Shown piece by piece: positions 5,281 to 7,672 of a stretch of DNA of 7,672 nucleotides. The notes beneath the pieces are model-generated. The model was given only the letters and a program-made list of their open reading frames with translations. It did no database searches and had not been told where the DNA came from. The position numbers and the translations under genes are program-made. Numbering within the stretch: position 1 is the first letter of the stretch; each line of letters starts with the position of its first letter. Origin of the DNA: Thermodesulfovibrionales bacterium (GTDB taxonomy: Bacteria > Nitrospirota > Thermodesulfovibrionia > Thermodesulfovibrionales > SM23-35); assembly GCA_022013235.1 (NCBI GenBank), contig JAKLQR010000153.1:1-7672 (forward strand), read 5' to 3'.

Positions 5281-6273
5281 CATATAGAGAAACATCAGGT
5301 TGATTACATAGACAGTCACGATGCCTATCGAGTCCCATGCCAGCACATGGGTTTTTTTCTCGGCGCGATACGTGAGGCCGATGATTGCGATGGCAGTCAT
5401 GGCAATGGCTGATAACGCGGAGACAATATGGTTGGTGCTGACGTGGGCAAGCAGGGGGCCCTTCAGGAAGAAAATATCGTCGAGGCCAAGGATAAATATA
5501 TTGAAGATGTTGCTCCCGAAGAGATTGCTGATTGCGAGGTCTACCGCATCTATTCTGAGCGCGGACCATGAAACCACTACTTCAGGCAGGGAGGTCGCAA
5601 GCGCGATGAAAATATTTCCCACAAAGGTCTGGCTCAGCCCTGTCGCTTTTGCAATCCCCGCACCGATTGTGGGCAGGAATGTCGCTGCGACGATCACTAC
5701 GCCGGCATTCAGGGCATAGCGTGTGAGGGCCGTTTTCAGGGAAATATCCTTGTATCTCAATTCGATGGCTTTCTCTTTTATGAGCGCTGCAAGCTGTCTT
5801 TTTTCATAGGAATAGACCAGGCGGATGGCAATGAAGTATATCAGGATGAAGAACAGACTGTTCGGTCCGATCCAGCCCAGCGGGGAGATAAAGTCTCTCA
5901 TGAAAATGCTTAAGATAACCATGCAGAGAAGGACTATGCCGAACCCCGCAGCCAGTATGTTGCCCTGATGAGCCTTCGCGGAAATCGGCTTGATCCGGTA
6001 GCGGGCGTCGAGCAGGACGATGATGAGCATGTTAAAGACACAGCTGCCCAGTACGTCTCCCGCTGCAATATCCGGAACGTCCACATAGGTGACGGCGCTG
6101 ATGCCCGTGATCAGTTCCGGAAGCGACGTTACGGAAGCGATGAGCACCAACCCTATCCAGGCCCGTCCAAGCCCTGTCTTCTCTGCAATGATGTCACCGT
6201 ACCGGGAGAGTTTTGTCCCTGAAAAAAGAATCGCAGCGGTGCAGCCAATGAACCCGAGCCATAACCAGAGCAT
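5272..6273 (-). CDS. Sodium/calcium antiporter, CaCA superfamily
   Basis: A 333-residue inner-membrane protein with the two-fold repeat of the Na_Ca_ex family. The first alpha-repeat has SVTSLPELITGISAV (47-61, E53) followed by GDVLGSCVFNM (72-82). The second has ALATSLPEVVVSWSAL (224-239, E231) followed by SNLFGSNIFNIF (249-260). The paired SLPE glutamates are the ion-binding residues of this family. A hydrophilic loop at about 153-180 separates the halves, and roughly ten hydrophobic segments are visible. Length is normal for prokaryotic members such as YrbG, which exchange calcium (or another cation) for sodium or protons. In the first repeat the usual GSN triplet is GSC. AAGAGGAA before ATG 6273 is a good ribosome binding site. 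It lies 18 bases downstream of the CPA2 antiporter gene, so the two are probably co-transcribed. The transported ion cannot be fixed from sequence. Confidence 0.9.
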   Translation of the reverse strand: MLWLWLGFIGCTAAILFSGTKLSRYGDIIAEKTGLGRAWIGLVLIASVTSLPELITGISAVTYVDVPDIAAGDVLGSCVFNMLIIVLLDARYRIKPISAKAHQGNILAAGFGIVLLCMVILSIFMRDFISPLGWIGPNSLFFILIYFIAIRLVYSYEKRQLAALIKEKAIELRYKDISLKTALTRYALNAGVVIVAATFLPTIGAGIAKATGLSQTFVGNIFIALATSLPEVVVSWSALRIDAVDLAISNLFGSNIFNIFILGLDDIFFLKGPLLAHVSTNHIVSALSAIAMTAIAIIGLTYRAEKKTHVLAWDSIGIVTVYVINLMFLYMLK

Positions 6274-6291
6274 ATGGTTCCTCTTCTCCTC

Positions 6292-7672
6292 TTACCGGTG
6301 ATATTTTTCGACCGCGCTTTTATCAGACTCAAGATATTCGATCGCGCTCCGGATATCTTCCCTTTTGCCTATCATTACCAGAATATCCCCCGACTGAATG
6401 ACAAAGCCGGGCGTCGGGTTTGTGTGCACGTTCTCCCCCCGCTGCACTGCAATGACCGTAGCGCCGGTCTCAGACCGTATCCGGAGTTCCTGTATCGAAT
6501 GTCCCGGGACAAGCGAAGTCTCTTGTATCTGATAGGATTCGGTCTCGACTGTCCGGAGCACATCGGAGCGTTCGCGCAGATGTTTTTTCGGCAGCTCCAG
6601 GGTCCTGAGGACGCGGTAGCTGTCTTTTCTGATATTCCTGATATGTTCGGCAATAACATTCCCCGGCATGTGGTAATGGTCGAGCACCCTGGAGAATATC
6701 TCCACCGAGGTCTCGAACTCCTCGGGGATAACTTCATCCGCTCCCAGTTTCTTGAGGTCCTCAATCTCTTTCGTATAGCGGGTTCTCACGATAACATAGA
6801 GAGCCGGGTTTTCTTTTTTCGCAATCTGCACAATTCTCCTCGTCGCTGCTGCGTCCGAGATGGCGACAACGAGCACTTTTGCCCTTGCGATGCCGAGTGT
6901 ATGGAGAATCTCGCTGCTTGTCCCGTCTCCGTAATAAATCGGTTCCCCTTTCTTTTTCATTTTACTCACCGTGTTTGCGCTCAGTTCCAGAATCGCATAG
7001 GGGATCTCAGATTCACGGAGGACCCTCGCAAGGTTGCTCCCATTTAACCCGAATCCGACAATGATAACATGATCTGACTTTTTCTTCGGATATGCTTCTT
7101 TATCGATGCCCCTCCGGGTTTTGTCGAAACGACGGAGCGGTGTCCTTTCCACCAGCAAGGTAGAAAACGAAGGAGCTATGGAAATGAGGAAGGGGGTCAA
7201 AAACATAGTGATTACGGATGCTGACAAAAAAATCTGATAGAAATCCTCGGTTATCAGACCAAATTTTCTTCCTGCCAGTGCGAGAATGAAGGAGAATTCT
7301 CCGATTTGTGAGAGATAGAGTCCTGCCCGCAGGGAGTGAGTGATAGACTTGCTCATGACAAAGGCGGTGAGCGTTATGATAAGGACTTTTAACACGAGAA
7401 TTCCCACTACGACAAGGGCGTCGGTGAGAAGGTGTGTCGAGAGAAACTGGAGATTCATCAGCATGCCTATGGAGATGAAAAAGAGACCGGTAAAGCTCTC
7501 CTTGAACGGCAATATATCGGATACTGCCTGGGATGCATACTCTGATTCTGAAATGACAATCCCTGCAAGAAATGCTCCCAGTGCAAGCGACAGCCCGAGC
7601 TCAGAGGTGAGCAGGGCAGTGCCAACGCACAGCAGAATGATTGTGATAATAAAAAGCTCGCGGCTTCTTGTA
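6292..7672 (-). CDS. CPA2-family monovalent cation:proton antiporter with RCK domains (5' part outside window)
   Basis: The frame stays open to the window edge (first full codon at 7671), so about 459 C-terminal residues are visible and the gene starts outside. The edge sequence is typical CPA2/KefB membrane domain: SELGLSLALGAFLAGIVISE near 7615-7555 and then FFISIGMLMN. The transport domain ends at about 7150. An RCK/TrkA-N domain follows (about 7074-6720): VIIVGFGLNGSNLAR has the GxGxxG nucleotide-binding loop, and an acidic residue ends the second strand (ILELSANTV), favouring NAD(H). A TrkA-C domain lies near 6560-6330 (SIQELRIRSETGATVIAV, then SGDILVMIG). Such proteins exchange potassium or sodium for protons across the inner membrane under nucleotide control. 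A TTG at 7512 is not the real start because conserved family sequence continues upstream of it. The gene stops 18 bases before the calcium antiporter gene. Confidence 0.94.
   Translation of the reverse strand, partial: TRSRELFIITIILLCVGTALLTSELGLSLALGAFLAGIVISESEYASQAVSDILPFKESFTGLFFISIGMLMNLQFLSTHLLTDALVVVGILVLKVLIITLTAFVMSKSITHSLRAGLYLSQIGEFSFILALAGRKFGLITEDFYQIFLSASVITMFLTPFLISIAPSFSTLLVERTPLRRFDKTRRGIDKEAYPKKKSDHVIIVGFGLNGSNLARVLRESEIPYAILELSANTVSKMKKKGEPIYYGDGTSSEILHTLGIARAKVLVVAISDAAATRRIVQIAKKENPALYVIVRTRYTKEIEDLKKLGADEVIPEEFETSVEIFSRVLDHYHMPGNVIAEHIRNIRKDSYRVLRTLELPKKHLRERSDVLRTVETESYQIQETSLVPGHSIQELRIRSETGATVIAVQRGENVHTNPTPGFVIQSGDILVMIGKREDIRSAIEYLESDKSAVEKYHR

Noticed and set aside
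7510..7512. TTG at 7512 as the start of the CPA2 antiporter
   Set aside because: The same frame continues to the window edge with typical family sequence (LGLSLALGAFLAGIVISE), so the gene is cut by the window rather than started there.

Overview
The window looks like chromosomal DNA of a Gram-negative bacterium. It carries an exported protein of the surface-adhesin-E type, a periplasm-facing 7TMR-DISM histidine kinase and a KefB-type antiporter. The gene mix would fit Nitrospirota or Desulfobacterota, but no rRNA or other marker is present and this placement is a guess.

Left part (1-1460, + strand, visibly AT-rich): one intact small exported protein (52-483) resembling the surface-adhesin-E-like family, followed by nearly 1 kb with no intact gene. 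Read closely, that stretch holds three broken small reading frames. The first (502-674) is a one-helix membrane protein whose helix and tail lie in different frames behind a good ribosome binding site. The second (706-876) is a short ORF with a strong ribosome binding site and an in-frame amber codon. The third (1035-1228) is a scrambled copy of an adhesin-E-like protein. The tract ends in two extended -10-like motifs and a 7-bp hairpin just before the next gene.

Middle (1461-2668, + strand): an intact NYN-domain putative ribonuclease with a C-terminal OST-HTH/LOTUS RNA-binding domain (1461-2210), then an unrecognised single-pass membrane protein with a GTG start (2291-2668).

Right part (2724-7672, - strand, more GC-rich): read in the direction of transcription, this is the 3' part of a CPA2-type monovalent cation:proton antiporter with RCK domains (entering from beyond the window), a CaCA-type sodium/calcium antiporter 18 bp downstream of it, a 107-bp gap with a possible promoter, and then a two-component pair overlapping by 4 bp. 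The kinase has a galactose-binding-like sensor, a seven-helix membrane domain and HisKA_3/HATPase domains. The regulator is of the NarL/LuxR type. The two antiporters probably form an ion-homeostasis operon. The kinase and regulator are almost certainly partners, but whether they control the antiporters cannot be told from the sequence.

I see no complete, clearly novel multi-gene system. The most unusual items are the cluster of decayed small exported or membrane ORFs, the NYN-LOTUS gene with a hairpin next to its ribosome binding site, and the GH2-like sensor on the histidine kinase.
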